Assembly (NCBI GenBank): GCA_963693285.1
Contig: OY848918.1
Span: forward strand, 8,435,156-8,499,155
Direction of reading: 5' to 3'
DNA length: 64,000 nucleotides
Origin: Xestospongia muta
Lineage: Eukaryota > Porifera > Demospongiae > Haplosclerida > Petrosiidae
Shown here piece by piece: positions 9,838-21,825 of this stretch. The position numbers and the translations under genes were made by a program. The notes under the pieces were generated by a model, which was not told where the DNA came from, searched no databases, and worked only from the letters and a program-made list of their open reading frames with translations. Position 1 is the stretch's first letter. Each line of letters begins with the position of its first letter.

Positions 9838-12714
9838 ATGAAAAAGTATGGTACAATGCTGATTTGTCTTTTATTACCAGTCATAAGTGAGTTAATATAT
9901 AATATTTGTCAGTATGACTTTATAGTGAACATAGAAGCTTCAGTTACAAGTCTAGACTGTAATCATGGAGTATGTACACAGACACAAGGAGCACTCACTT
10001 GTACAATAACAGGCAGTGTAGCAGCTTGGTATTCTCCTCCATCAGATAGTAATCCTATTGCTACAGTAAGTTCTGGACAAGTTAGTTACGTTGATAATAC
10101 TGGGTTTACTGCTGCTCTTGTGAGCAATACTTCTGGACTAAAAACTAATTTAAGTTTTACTGCCACTACTGATAAGAATGGAACACAAGTCAGGTGTGTT
10201 GATGTAATAGATGCAAACTCAATGACTTGTACTATTATGATATCAGGTATGTCACTAACAGTATCATATATAACTAACATGTACTATCATTATAAGGTCC
10301 TCCAAGTGATGCTCCTACAGGACTAGAATTTACAGCTCTCACAAACACTTCAGTCACTCTTTACTGGTCACCTCCTACTCTTTATCCTAACTGTATAGGT
10401 AACTACACTGTTGAGATCAGGACAACCAGTGATAATATATTGATCAGTAGTCTTAGTACTGGTAGTAATATCACCAGTATTAATGTATCTACTGGTCTCT
10501 TTCAGTCAGTAGAGTATCAGTACAGAGTAGTAGGGTCTGATGCTGTTAATAAATTAGGACCCTATAGTCAATATACTATGTTCACTTTAGATGGTAAGAG
10601 TTAGATTATTCTAATTCCCTTGAGGAGTGCTAATTTTTAGTTCTACAGGTTGTACCACTAATCACTTATAATATCACAAAGAATACAGACAGCTACACAA
10701 TTATTGTAATTTGGGAGGTATGTATTTCTGTTTATAATAACTGATTCTAGTTTTTTATTTAGTCTCCTTCACTCTCCACTCATCCTCCTCTCTTGTACTA
10801 TAAAGTCTATAATAACATATCAAGTTCACTAACTGTTAATATAACTACTGTTACTAACATTACACTGACTGGAGTACTAGCTGGATATACCTACATTATA
10901 ACAGTGGTACCAGTTAATATACTAGGAGATGGATACCCTAATAAGGCTATAGGTTATTTAAATATTATTATAAAGTTTGTTATGTTTACTTCTCGTACAG
11001 TCATCATTCCTGATGAGGAATCAATAATTACTAGTACTAGTATTGTAACAATATCATCTGAACATTGTAAGAGTGTTCAATATAACATACAAAATTAATT
11101 ACATATCATTTGTATTAGTAACACCAGTAAATGTAACTAGTCTCTTTTCTACAACTGTAAGTGATACATCAATTATTAGTAAGTGAAAAACATTTATTAT
11201 CACATACTTAATGATGAATATAGACGCTTTGGTCCCTTTAATGTCTTTATTACAAAGTGCAACTAAAACAAGTACAATATCTTTAAACTCAAGAAGTATG
11301 CCCTCAAAAATTATTATAATTTAAGTATTACAATATAATGAAATGTCTATATATATACTCTATTTCTGTATAGCAGTTTCTATCTATAACCTGTCAGGTT
11401 CATCTCCTACAAGTAATTTAATTAATCTAATATAACATTGCTATTTCTATTTGACAATAGCAGTAATCACTACTACAACATCATCAACATCTGCTGGAAT
11501 ATATTATGTTATTGGGACTGTTGGAGGTATTATTGTTTTCATACTAATTGCTGTAGTACTAGTTCTAACTAGTTGTATAATGATTAGAAGACAAAATAAA
11601 AGTCAGGTGTTCCTATAATTACTTAATCCTTTAATACTCTCAATATAGACAACAAAGCAAGTAGTAGTCCAGTAACTGTTTCTCTGAGGTCAGTTCAAAT
11701 ATACTAATATTCATTTTAATGATTAAACTTTAGAAGTATTAAAGACAATAACAGAGAAGAGGTAAGGTATTGTTACTTATATGTACATAGTTAATACCTG
11801 TATAAGTAAATAAACATTTATTGATACAAAATGTGATTGATCATCATGACTCATTATTAGTTTATGTCAATCTAATTTGGAATTACTCATCATTTCTTAA
11901 AATAATTTGGTCATTACTATAGTTATCTTCAGATCCCACCTATGATGAAGTAAACAAGAAACCACAACCTCTATCTCTACAATATGATGATGTCCCACCT
12001 CCAGTGCCTCCTTATTTAGCTGATAATGAGCAGCCACCTCCTGAAACACTGTTCCATTCTGAGGATAATCCTTCTGTACTCTCTTATAATGAGGAACCTG
12101 TGATATCTCAGTATTCTGAAGTCAGGAAAGAGCATAGAGCACTTCATACAGCTGAAGGAAATTATTCTGTTTTGAAGAGAGAAGAGAGAGAAGTCAGTTA
12201 AATGTAGGTACACAATCACATGACCATATTATTATAGAGCAAAGAGAATAATTCTCAGTTACAACAGACTGGTTTGTATTCAACTCTAAATAATGAAGTA
12301 AGAGATAATACAGTCAACTATATGATAATAACTTATATCATATTAGATAAACATACCAGGTGGAGCCAGGGCTGAGTCAAAAGGAGCTGGAAGTATAATA
12401 TATGCTGATCTAGGCAATGTTCCTAAGAACAGACCAATGGTACCTCCTCCATCAAATTTAGAGCATTCTGTTATCTACTCTGATATCAAAGCACCAACTG
12501 ACCCTAAGAAGGTATCTTGTGTGATATAACAATGTTGCCATAATATTTAATTTGTCACTAACAGAGGCTCTCTACAAAAGATATTATGATACAGGCTCAG
12601 TTAGGAGAACAGGAGTTACCTCCACCATGTCCTCCTAAACCTGGTCCCAAACCTGGTTCCCATGGCAGTGGAGGCCAGTCAACAACAGTAATTCCCTCTA
12701 TACATCACCTGTAA
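9838..12714 (+). CDS. Long-tailed Ig-FN3-FN3 membrane receptor with multiple ITIM-form tyrosine sites, intact (687 aa)
   Basis: Fifteen exons read in frame: 9838-9886, 9935-10246, 10297-10593, 10641-10717, 10763-11066, 11119-11178, 11224-11295, 11374-11412, 11461-11601, 11649-11688, 11734-11761, 11923-12192, 12238-12297, 12347-12511, 12565-12714. Residues 1-16 are a signal peptide. The Ig-like domain (17-120) has C39, W48 and C104 as core plus extra C25, C30 and C115. FN3-1 is 121-219 and FN3-2 (WE/SPP start, YIITVVPVN core) is about 220-320. A Ser/Thr stalk follows to about 418, then a single helix about 419-441 and RRQNK. Tail tyrosines: TYDEV Y480, LQYDDV Y494, SQYSEV Y537, GNYSVL Y554, GLYSTL Y577, IIYADL Y602, VIYSDI Y627. 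Several match the ITIM form [ILVS]xYxx[ILV]. The end is proline-rich (PPKPGPKPG). Likely a surface signalling receptor; ligand unknown. Confidence 0.87.
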
Positions 12715-12957
12715 AATAATCATAACTCACTGCTGACTTATATAATGTTAAATATGCCACTTTTTTAGTTCATTATTTAATTTTGTCATGTTTTATATAT
12801 CAATAGTTTTTAGCTATAGTTAAACTAGTATCATTTATTTATTAACTATAATATGTTAACTAGTATTTGTTTACATATGAACTTCATATGATCACTTTGT
12901 ATCATTATAGCAGCTGTCAGTATTAATTATTAATCACTAGTATTCTTAATATTCATT

Positions 12958-13007
<50 letters not shown>

Positions 13008-13499
13008 GCTAATGTATGCTTATTTAATAATGTTATCATTTGATACATCATCATTTTATCAAAGGTAAGCTTATTTTATCTCATAAGCAAACACACAGTA
13101 CTATAGACCACATAAACATAGAACATTATACAAAGTAACTTGTGTACTATTTAAAATTAGTGTTAATTGACTGATGATACATGTATGATTAGCATATACA
13201 ATAGTGGAAATGTAAATGGTACTGTCTGGTTATTTCATTTTATTATTATTATCATAACATGAAACTGATAATGATAAAGTTAATTATAAATAGTTTTATC
13301 TTACCACAATATTGTCAATGAAATATAATAACACAACAAACATAAAACTTACATTAAATCATCAAAGGAATTAACTAAAATGGACCAGTTATTTATAAAA
13401 CAAGCGAATTAACAAGTTTTGAACTTTTAGTCACAAAAACTAATCAGATCATCTTCCAAAATACATACACATGTACTTGTACAAATATTAATTAAAAGA
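12715..13499. other. 3' spacer with long (TA)n
   Basis: No gene seen. (TA)n at about 12959-13006. The remainder is the standard spacer found after each long-tail gene ('gaacttcatatgatcacttt', 'aaacaaacacacagtact'). Confidence 0.6.
12959..13006. repeat. (TA)n microsatellite
   Basis: About 24 TA units at the same spacer position as the tracts at 33.75 and 45.93 kb. Confidence 0.9.
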
Positions 13500-14150
13500 A
13501 GGATAGCTTATAGAGGCAGTGACTAGATACAGCCTGCTACCACCACAATAGACAAAGCCCACCCCACTGAGTCACACCAATGTTACCTTCACCAGATAAT
13601 AATAAAAAGATGTCTTGTTTATTTTATTTATTTATTGACTAATACATCTTATTTTTCCGATGTATATAGTTTAATACTTTTACTACTCCTCTCCCAGACC
13701 GACTCTCTGTAATGTAACATCTATCCAATGGACCATATTGTATGCATTAAAAGCATGACTGAGTGAATTAAATAAAGGAGGGAAATCAGAATAGTAGGTA
13801 GTTGTAATGGTGGTCTCAAAACCAGATATTCTCCTAGTGAAACTTCTGATTTCAAGATTGCTTTATTAAATTTATTAAAGTCATTTGAATTGCTAGGTAT
13901 ATTCATATATATTTCAGTTGTAAAGTAATCCACCAAATAAGACATTTTATTTGAAAGTGGTGGCTGTCATTGGCTATCTTCATCAGTAATATTACAAAAA
14001 GCATAGAGAGACAGTCAATAAATAAACCTAAAATGAATAAACAAATAAAAATAAGAATGTACTTTAAAACATGAAGACAATATAAGGATGAATAGTTAAG
14101 CTATATACTAGTACTGGATAAAAGATTAGTACATATACTTGTACTACATA
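13500..14150. repeat. R1 repeat, copy 1
   Basis: A roughly 650-bp block with landmarks 'gaggcagtgactagatacag', 'gacaaagcccaccccactga', 'cttgtttattttatttattt', 'gtaatgtaacat', 'aaagcatgactgagtgaatt', and a terminal part with 'actagtactggataaaag'. Further copies are at 22.68, 28.44, 40.56 and (diverged) 54.01 kb. A 74-codon open frame on the minus strand (13945-13721) recurs in the others but is interrupted or frameshifted in some, so I do not call it a gene. The class is unknown: there are no obvious long terminal repeats or long inverted ends. Confidence 0.6.
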
Positions 14151-14515
14151 ATACATAACAATATTACATACTGAGTTATATTAGTGTATGAAGTATATGA
14201 TATGAACTAACTATATATATTATGTAATACTTAGTTGGCAATTCATATTGATTGTGTATGTGTTTGTATATTATGAACTCATAATGAAATAAACATTGAT
14301 GATGTTGATACATATTTCAACTAATGACTTAATTGTAAACAGTAAACTTTGTACAAACATTATTTGAACTACAATCAATACCACTTTTATTATACATGTT
14401 ACATACATGGTATATAACATATAGCATTAGGTGTTGTTCATGGAACAATGTTAGTTTGTGATCCAACTAATCCAGGTGATATTTGATGTCTTAACAATAA
14501 TATGTTATAATAAAA

Positions 14516-14838
14516 CAAGTCAGGTGTGTTGATGTAATAGATACAATTCAATGACTTGTACTATTATGATATCAGGTATGTCACTAACAGTATCATATAT
14601 AACTAACATGTACTATCATTATAAGGTCCTCCAAGTGATGCTCCTATAGGACTGGGTTTTACAATTCTCATAAACACTTCAGTCACTCTCTACTGGTCAC
14701 CTCCTACTCTTAATTCTAAATGTATTGTCAATATACTGTCTTCACCCTCTCCTCTCATCCTCCTCTCTTGTACTATAAAGTCTATCACAACATATCAGGT
14801 TCACTAACTGTTAATATAACTACTGTTACTAACATTAC
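14516..14838 (+). pseudogene. Receptor exon fragment
   Basis: The Ig remnant begins abruptly at 'caagtcaggtgtgttgatg' and ends at the normal donor (14575). A partial FN3-1 (from 14627) then fuses at about 14750 to FN3-2, which ends at 14838 in the promoter block of the next gene. The same Ig breakpoint is present at 23.69, 29.46, 34.56 and 41.56 kb. Confidence 0.75.
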
Positions 14839-14937
14839 ATAACAACACACCACCTATTTACATAAATAAGTCTAACAGCTATCATTGTCATTCATAAATC
14901 TATTGTATCATAACTATCATCTACTCATGCAGTCAAA

Positions 14938-16419
14938 ATAAAAAAGTATGGTACAATGTTGATAGGTCTTCTATTACCAGTCATAAGTGACTTAATATAT
15001 AATATTTGTTAGTATGGCCTTATAGAAAACATAGAAGCTACAGTTACAAGTCTAGACTGTAATCATGGAGTATGTCCACAGACACAAGGAGCACTTACTT
15101 GTACAATAACAGGAAGTGTAGCAGCTTGGTATTCTCCTCCATCAGGTAGTAAACCAATTGCTACAGTGAGTTCTGGAGACATTGCTAATAGTAACATTGA
15201 GTTTACTGCTCCTCTTGTGAGTGTTAACAATCCTGGACTAATAACTAATTTAAGTTTTATTGCCACTACTGATAAGAATGGAACACAAGTCAAGTGTGTT
15301 GATGCATTAACTACGAACTCAATGACTTGTACTATTATGATATCAGGTATGTCACTAACAGTATCATATATAACTAACATGTACTATCATTATAAGGTCC
15401 TCCAAGTGATGCTCCTACAGGACTAGAATTTACAGCTCTCACAAACACTTCAGTCACTCTTTACTGGTCACCTCCTACTCTTCATCCTAACTGTATAGTC
15501 AACTACACTATTGAGATCAGAACAACCAGTGATAATATATTGATCAATAGTCTTAGTACTGGTAGTAATATCACCAATATTAATGTATCTACTGGTCTCT
15601 CTCAGTCAGTAGAGTATCAATACAGAGTAGTAGGGTCTGATGCTGTTAATAGATTAGGACCCTATTGTCATTATACTATGTTCACTTTAGATGGTAAGAG
15701 TTAGATTATTCTAGTTCTCTTGAGGAGTACTAATTTTTAGTTCTACAGGCTGTACCATCCATCACTTATAATATCACAAAGAATACAGACAACTACACAA
15801 TTATTGTAATTTGGGAGGTATGTATTTCTGTTTATAATAACTGAGTCTAGTTTTTATTTAGTCTCCTCCACTCTCCACTCATCCTACTCTCTTGTACTAT
15901 AAAATCTATAACAACATATCAGGTTCACTAACTGTTAATATAACTACTGTTACTAACATTACATTGACTGGAGTACTAGCTGGATATATCTATTTCACAG
16001 ACACTTACTTGAGTTCTTCAGTCATTCAAATTCCTACAGTCAATATAACTTTAACTGTTTGTACATGTCCAAGTAATTTATAGTCAAAAATGTAAGTGTA
16101 CAATTATATTTCCATTATAGCTAATGAAAGAAAACAAACCTCATGTTTAGAAGGTAATTAAACAAATGTGTATTACTGAATTGTTTACTTAACAGTGAGT
16201 ATACCAGTCAGTATGTTCTTTTCTTCTCTATTAACTGCTGTTATTACTACACTTATTGTCTATCTCATTATGAGGAGGAGGAGCTACAATAAAGACACTC
16301 CACCCACTACTACTACCCAATTAGGTCCAATATATGATGATGTTAAGTTACCAGAGACCTCAGAACATAAAGAGATCATTGAATTACAAGGAAATACTGT
16401 TTATGGATATATTAATTAA
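14938..16419 (+). CDS. Short-tailed Ig-FN3 receptor with truncated second FN3 domain; canonical start mutated
   Basis: Seven exons: 14938-14986, 15035-15346, 15397-15693, 15741-15817, 15862-16072, 16121-16153, 16196-16419. The frame is open throughout. The family start ATG is ATA at 14938-14940. The next in-frame ATG (14956) would give a leader MLIGLLLPVI and a 394-aa protein, short for a signal peptide but still hydrophobic. Ig and FN3-1 are normal. FN3-2 breaks off after LAGYIY and continues into a stalk-like segment ending TVCTCP, so the last strands of that domain are missing. The final exon encodes helix and tail together (SSLLTAVITTLIVYLIMRRR, then GPIYDDVKLP and VYGYIN). It lies among long-tail genes and looks like a deletion chimera of the two gene types. 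It could be functional or newly inactive. Confidence 0.65.
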
Positions 16420-17611
16420 AAATATTATGTTAACTTTATTATACATAATTACTAAAGTCAGTTAAGTTATGTGATAACAGTATGCTTAATTATTAAAAGA
16501 CTCACTTAGAATTATATTAGTGTCAAAATAGATAATAGAGTTAATAATTCATTTATCTTACTTTATTATTTCTATCATTGAACTAACAAGCTCACATCAA
16601 TTTATTATTTAAAGTATATTCTGTTATATGATACACATGTAAAATATTGTAAACACAACATGTTACATTATGTGACTTAAAACTATGTGTACTAATTTCA
16701 TTGTTATATACAATATGAACTTCATTACAATCATATTAACAACTGTTACTGTTATCATTGTTATTTGGTTGAAAATATTGCATTATTATTTTAATACTTT
16801 TAGTTAAGGATTGTTTACTTTTCAAAAAGTTGATGTTGACATGAGCATCATCTTTTTATCAAATATAAACTATTTTATCCTGATAAATAAACACACCCAT
16901 ATAGCAACAATTATAATAATGATACATTAACAATAAACTATATATATCAAATTATAATTAACAAAAGTCTTATATTTGAAATGTACAGAATACACAATTT
17001 ATATCACATCATTTACAAACTATTATTATAAATATTACATGTTATCTAGACCTACATGTTGTATAAAGACTTATGACATACAAGTTGATACTTAAGAGTA
17101 ATTATAACATGTAGTCTGTTAAACTTACATTTACTATCATAACATATGTACTTCATTTCCTTTTTCATTTTCCTTCATTTATATACTAAACAATACTAGC
17201 AATTTCAATGTTCATACCAAACAAGGCATTGCTATAATACACCAATATTAGGTACTAGCATTAGTTATTGTAATACAATTAAGGAAATGTATCTGTAATA
17301 ATAGTAAGCTGCTTCCTTGTTCGACAACATCTGTTTACTAAAAGACCAGTATATACATTTATATTACATATAGATAATACATAACAGTCTGTATGATATG
17401 TAAACTGTCTATAGGTATTAATGTAGAACTAAATTGGTATATACATGTATATGATATGTATTGTATCTATAATATGTGCAATATAGTACCAATTGATGAT
17501 TTATATTAACATGTATGTGTTGTATATTATAAATTGATAATGAAATAAACATTGGTGATGTTGTTACATATTTCAACTAATTACTTATTTAATGGAAAAC
17601 AAATCAAATAT
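16420..17611. other. Spacer
   Basis: No gene seen. The first part is unique AT-rich sequence. From about 17220 it matches the spacer preceding the fragment at 8422 ('aagctgcttccttgttcgac', 'tataaattgataatgaaata'). Confidence 0.55.
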
Positions 17612-18210
17612 CATGGACTAAAAAATAATTTACGTTTTACTGCCACTACTAATAAGAATGGAACACAAGTCAAGTGTAGTGATACAATAGATACAAACTC
17701 AATGACTTGTACTATTATGATATCAGGTATGCCACTAACAGTATTATATTTAACTAACATGTACTATCATTATAAGGTCCTCCAAGTGATGCTTCTACAG
17801 GAATACTCCTACAGGACAAGGTTCGACAAGTTATTCCACTAATCACTTATAATATTACAAAGAATACAGTGAACTGCACCACTGTTAGGAGTTGGGATTG
17901 TTTACAATAAGTGAGTCTACTTTTTCATTTAGTCACCTCCTCTCTCCTCTCGTCCCCCTCTTTTGTACTACAAAGTCTATCACAACATATCAGGTTCACT
18001 AACTGTTAATATAACTAGTGTTACTAACATTACATTGACTGGAGTACTAGCTGGATATACCTACATTATAACAGTGGTACCAGTTAATCTGCTAGCAGAT
18101 GGATACCCTAATAAGAAAGACTATAGGTTATTTAAATATTATTATAAAGTGTGTTATGTTTTCTTTTCATACAGTTATCATTAATGGAGAACCAATAATC
18201 ATTAGTGTCA
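17612..18210 (+). pseudogene. Receptor exon fragment with frameshift
   Basis: Ig 3' part (17612-17727), an FN3-1 exon reduced to a few codons with a duplicated 'actcctacaggac', FN3-2 first exon (from about 17828) and second exon (17934-18210). A four-base insertion 'aaga' at about 18113 (CCTAATAAGAAAGACT for CCTAATAAGACT) shifts the frame. It has the same truncated Ig beginning as the fragment at 8422, marking these two as a sub-type. Confidence 0.75.
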
Positions 18211-18945
18211 ACATATTATAGTATTATAGAATATCACAGAAAGACTACTTCTAGAGATTTATCTAGAATAAGTAAGTACAGATTTAGTTAATATATATAT
18301 ATATTTAAATGAATATAGTAACTACGTGTCCTTTCATGTTCTTGTCAACTCCAACTTTACTCTCATTTCAGTCAGTAATATTAATAAATAAATGTACCTA
18401 TAGCTCTTTCAACAACTGTAACAATATTTGATAATTTTCATCATATAATGTTGAGTGTGTTAAGAATCCATCAGTCCTTTGGTGTTTATTACTAGACTCA
18501 ACCAATTCAAAATATTAAATGCTCACTCTATATACGTAATTTGTTTAAGTAATCATTACATTTATGACTCCATAAACTACATGCAATTCTTAATATGATT
18601 ATTTCCACTTTCATAATGACAGTATTTTTCTAGATTTTTTTTTATTATTAGTCAATAAAGTGAAATTATAATTCAATTTCACCTTCCTATATATATCAAT
18701 AAAAGAGCTCTCATTTAAATATATTCAATACAGGTAGATCAAAGTCAAACTTGTATGTTGACAACCATTGTAGTTAACACTGAAGTCAATTTTAAGAACA
18801 ATGTAAGTATTTACAATAAGTAACGTAATAGTTGAGTCATAATGTAAACTCAACCCATAAAACACACCACCTCTTTACATAAATAAGTATCATTGCCATG
18901 TATAAATCCATTGTATCATAACAATAATCTACCTATGTAGTCAAA
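18211..18945. other. Upstream spacer of next receptor
   Basis: Matches the region upstream of 9838 (text such as 'gtcctttcatgttcttgtcaac' and 'aagaatccatcagtcctttg'). The promoter-like block is at about 18855-18945. Confidence 0.5.
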
Positions 18946-21825
18946 ATGAAAAAGTATGGTACAATATTGATTTGTCTTCTTTTACCAGTCATAAGTGAGT
19001 TAATATACAATATTTGTTAGTATGACCTTATAGTCAACATAGAAGCTTCAGTTACAAGACTAGACTGTAATCATGGAGTATGTCCACAGACACAAGGAGC
19101 ACTCACTTGTACAATAACAGGAAGTGTAGCAGCTTGGTATTCTCCTCCATCAGATAGTAGTCCCATTGCTACAGTAAGTTCTGGACAAGTTAGTAATGTT
19201 GATAGTATTGGGTTTACTGCTGCTCTTGTGAGCAATACTTCTGGACTAAAAACTAATTTAAGTTTTACTGCCACTACTGATAAGAATGGAACTCAAATAA
19301 GGTGTGATGATTTTATAGATACAAACTCAATGACTTGTACTATTATGATATCAGGTATGTCACTAACAGTATCATATATAACTAAGATGTACTATCATTA
19401 TAAGGTCCTCCAAGTGATGCTTCTACAGGACTGGAATTTACAGCTATCACAAACACTTCAGTTACTCTCTACTGGTCACCTCCTACTCTTCATCCTAACT
19501 GTATAGTTAACTACACTGTTAAGATCAGAACAACTAGTGATAATATATTGATCAGTAGTCTTAGTGCTGGTAGTAATATCACCAGTATTAATGTATCTAC
19601 TGGTCTCAATCAGTCAATTGAGTATCAGTACAGAGTAGTAGGGTCTGATATTATCAATAGATTAGGACCCTATAGTCAATATGCTATGTTCACTCTGGAT
19701 GGTAAGAGCTAGATTATTCTACTTCTCTTAAGGAGTGCTAACTTTTAGTTCTACAGGCTGTACCACTTATCACTTATAATATCACAAAGAATACAAACAA
19801 CTACACAATTATTGTAATTTGGGAGGTATGTATTTCTGTTTATAATAACTGAGTCTAGTTTTTTCATTTAGTCACCTCCTCTCTTCTTTTGTCCTCCTCT
19901 TTTGTACTATAAAGTCTATCACAACATATCAGGTTCACTAACTGTTAATATAACTACTGTTACTAACATTACATTGACTGGAGCACTAGCTGGATATACC
20001 TACATTATAACAGTGGTACCAGTTAATATACTAGGAGATGGATACCCTAATAAGACTATATGTTATTTAAATATTATTATAAAGTATGTTATGTTTACTT
20101 CTCATACAGTTATCATTTCTAAACAACCATTAATTACTAGTACTAGTATTGTAACAATATCATCTGAACATTGTAAGAGTGTAACATACAAAATTAATTA
20201 CATATCATTTGTATTAGTAACACCAGTAAATGTAACTAGTCTCTTTTCTACAACTGCAAGTGATGCATCAATTATTAGTAAGTGCAAAACATTTACTATC
20301 ACTTACTTAATGATGAGTATAGAAACTTTGGTCCCTTTGATGTCTTTATTACAAAGTGTAACTAAAACAAGTACAATATCTTTAAACTCAACAGGTATGT
20401 CCTTAGAAAATATTATAATTTAAGTATTACAATATAATAAAATATCTATATATATACTCTATTTTTTGTATAGCAGTTTCTATCTATAGCCTGTCAGGTT
20501 CATCTCCTACAAGTAATTTAATCAATCTAATATAACATTGCTATTTCTATTTGACAATAGCAGTAATCACTACCACAACATCATAAACATCTGCTGGAAT
20601 ATATTATGTTATTGGGACTGTTGGAGGTATTATTGTTTTCATACTAATTGCTGTAGTACTAGTTCTAACTGGTTGTATAATGATTAGAAGACAAAATAAA
20701 AGTCAGATGGTTCTATAATTACTTAATCCTTTAATACTCTTAATATAGACAACAAAGCAAATGGTAGTCCAGTAACTGTTTCTCTGAGGTAAGCTCATAT
20801 ATACTAATATTCATCTTAATGATTAAACTTTAGAAACATTAAAGACAATAACAGAGAAGAGGTATGATGTTCTTATTTATATGTAGATAGTTAATACCTT
20901 CAAAAGTAAATGAACATTTATTGATACAAAAATGTGATTGATCATCACGACTCATTATTAGTTTATGTCAATCTAATTTGGAGTTACTCATCATTTCTTA
21001 AAATAATTTGGTCATTACTATAGTTATCTTCAGACCCCACCTATGATAAAGTAAACAAGAAACCACAACCTCTATCTCTACAATATGATGATGTCCCACC
21101 TCCAGAGCCTCCTTATTTAGCTGATAATGAGCAGTCACCTCCTGAAACACTGTTCCATTCTGAGGATAACCCTTCTGTATCTCCTTATAATGATGAACCT
21201 GTGATAGGTCAGTATTCTGAAGTCAAGAGAGAGCATATAGCACTTCATACAGCTGAAGGAAATTATTCTGTTTTGAAGAGAGAAGAGAGAGAAGTCAGTT
21301 AAACATAGGTACACAATCACATGACCATATTATTATAGAGCAGAGAGAATAATTCTCAGTTACAACAGAACAACAGACTGGTTTGTATTCAACTCTAAAT
21401 AATGAAGTAAGATATAATACAGTCAACTATATTATAATAACTTACATTATATTAGTTAAAAAAACCAATTGGAGCCAGAGCTGAGCCAAGAGGAGTTAGA
21501 AATATAATATATGCAGAACTGAGCAATGTCCCTAAGAACAGACCAATGGCACCTCCTACATCAAATTTAGAGCAGTTTGTTATCTACTCTGATATCAAAG
21601 CACCAACTGACCCTAATAAAGTATCTTGTGTGATATAACAATGTTGCCATAATCTTCTTTAATTGTCACTAACAGAGGCTCTCTACAAAAGGTATTATTA
21701 TACAGGCTCAGTTAAGAGAAATGGAGCTACCTCCACCACGTCCTCCTAAACCTGGTCCCAAACCTGGTTCCCATGGCAGTGGAGGCCAGTCAACAACAAT
21801 AATTTCGTCTATACATCACCTGCAA
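18946..21825 (+). pseudogene. Long-tailed receptor with stop codon just before the membrane helix (possible secreted ectodomain)
   Basis: Exons 18946-18994, 19043-19354, 19405-19701, 19749-19825, 19872-20172, 20218-20277, 20323-20394, 20474-20512 are all in frame, giving signal peptide, Ig, two FN3 domains and stalk. In the membrane exon (20561-20701) a TCA codon of relatives is TAA at 20584-20586. The predicted product is a 410-aa protein without membrane anchor. The tail has further lesions: an 8-base duplication 'aacaacag' near 21366 shifts the YSTL exon, TYDEV is TYDKV, and the family stop TAA is CAA at 21823. Tail decay with a clean ectodomain fits either a soluble receptor or a young pseudogene. 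Confidence 0.75.

Noticed and set aside
10086..10280. Long open frames antisense to Ig exons, recurring in most copies (e.g. MLVIYDTVSDIPDI)
   Set aside because: They lie entirely opposite conserved Ig exons and have no signals of their own; their conservation follows from the sense strand.
10973..11003. Possible 26-29 bp intron (gtatgtt...catacag) inside the second FN3-2 exon
   Set aside because: Too short for a normal intron. Removing it breaks the frame, while reading through keeps every intact copy open; the GT is also missing in some copies.
12016..12219. Open frames antisense to the large tail exon (e.g. IVYLHLTDFSLFSLQNRI)
   Set aside because: Mirror of a conserved, purine-rich coding exon; no independent start context or splice structure.
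13721..13945. 74-codon minus-strand frame in R1
   Set aside because: Frame length and integrity differ between R1 copies, with indels, and there is no recognisable protein family.
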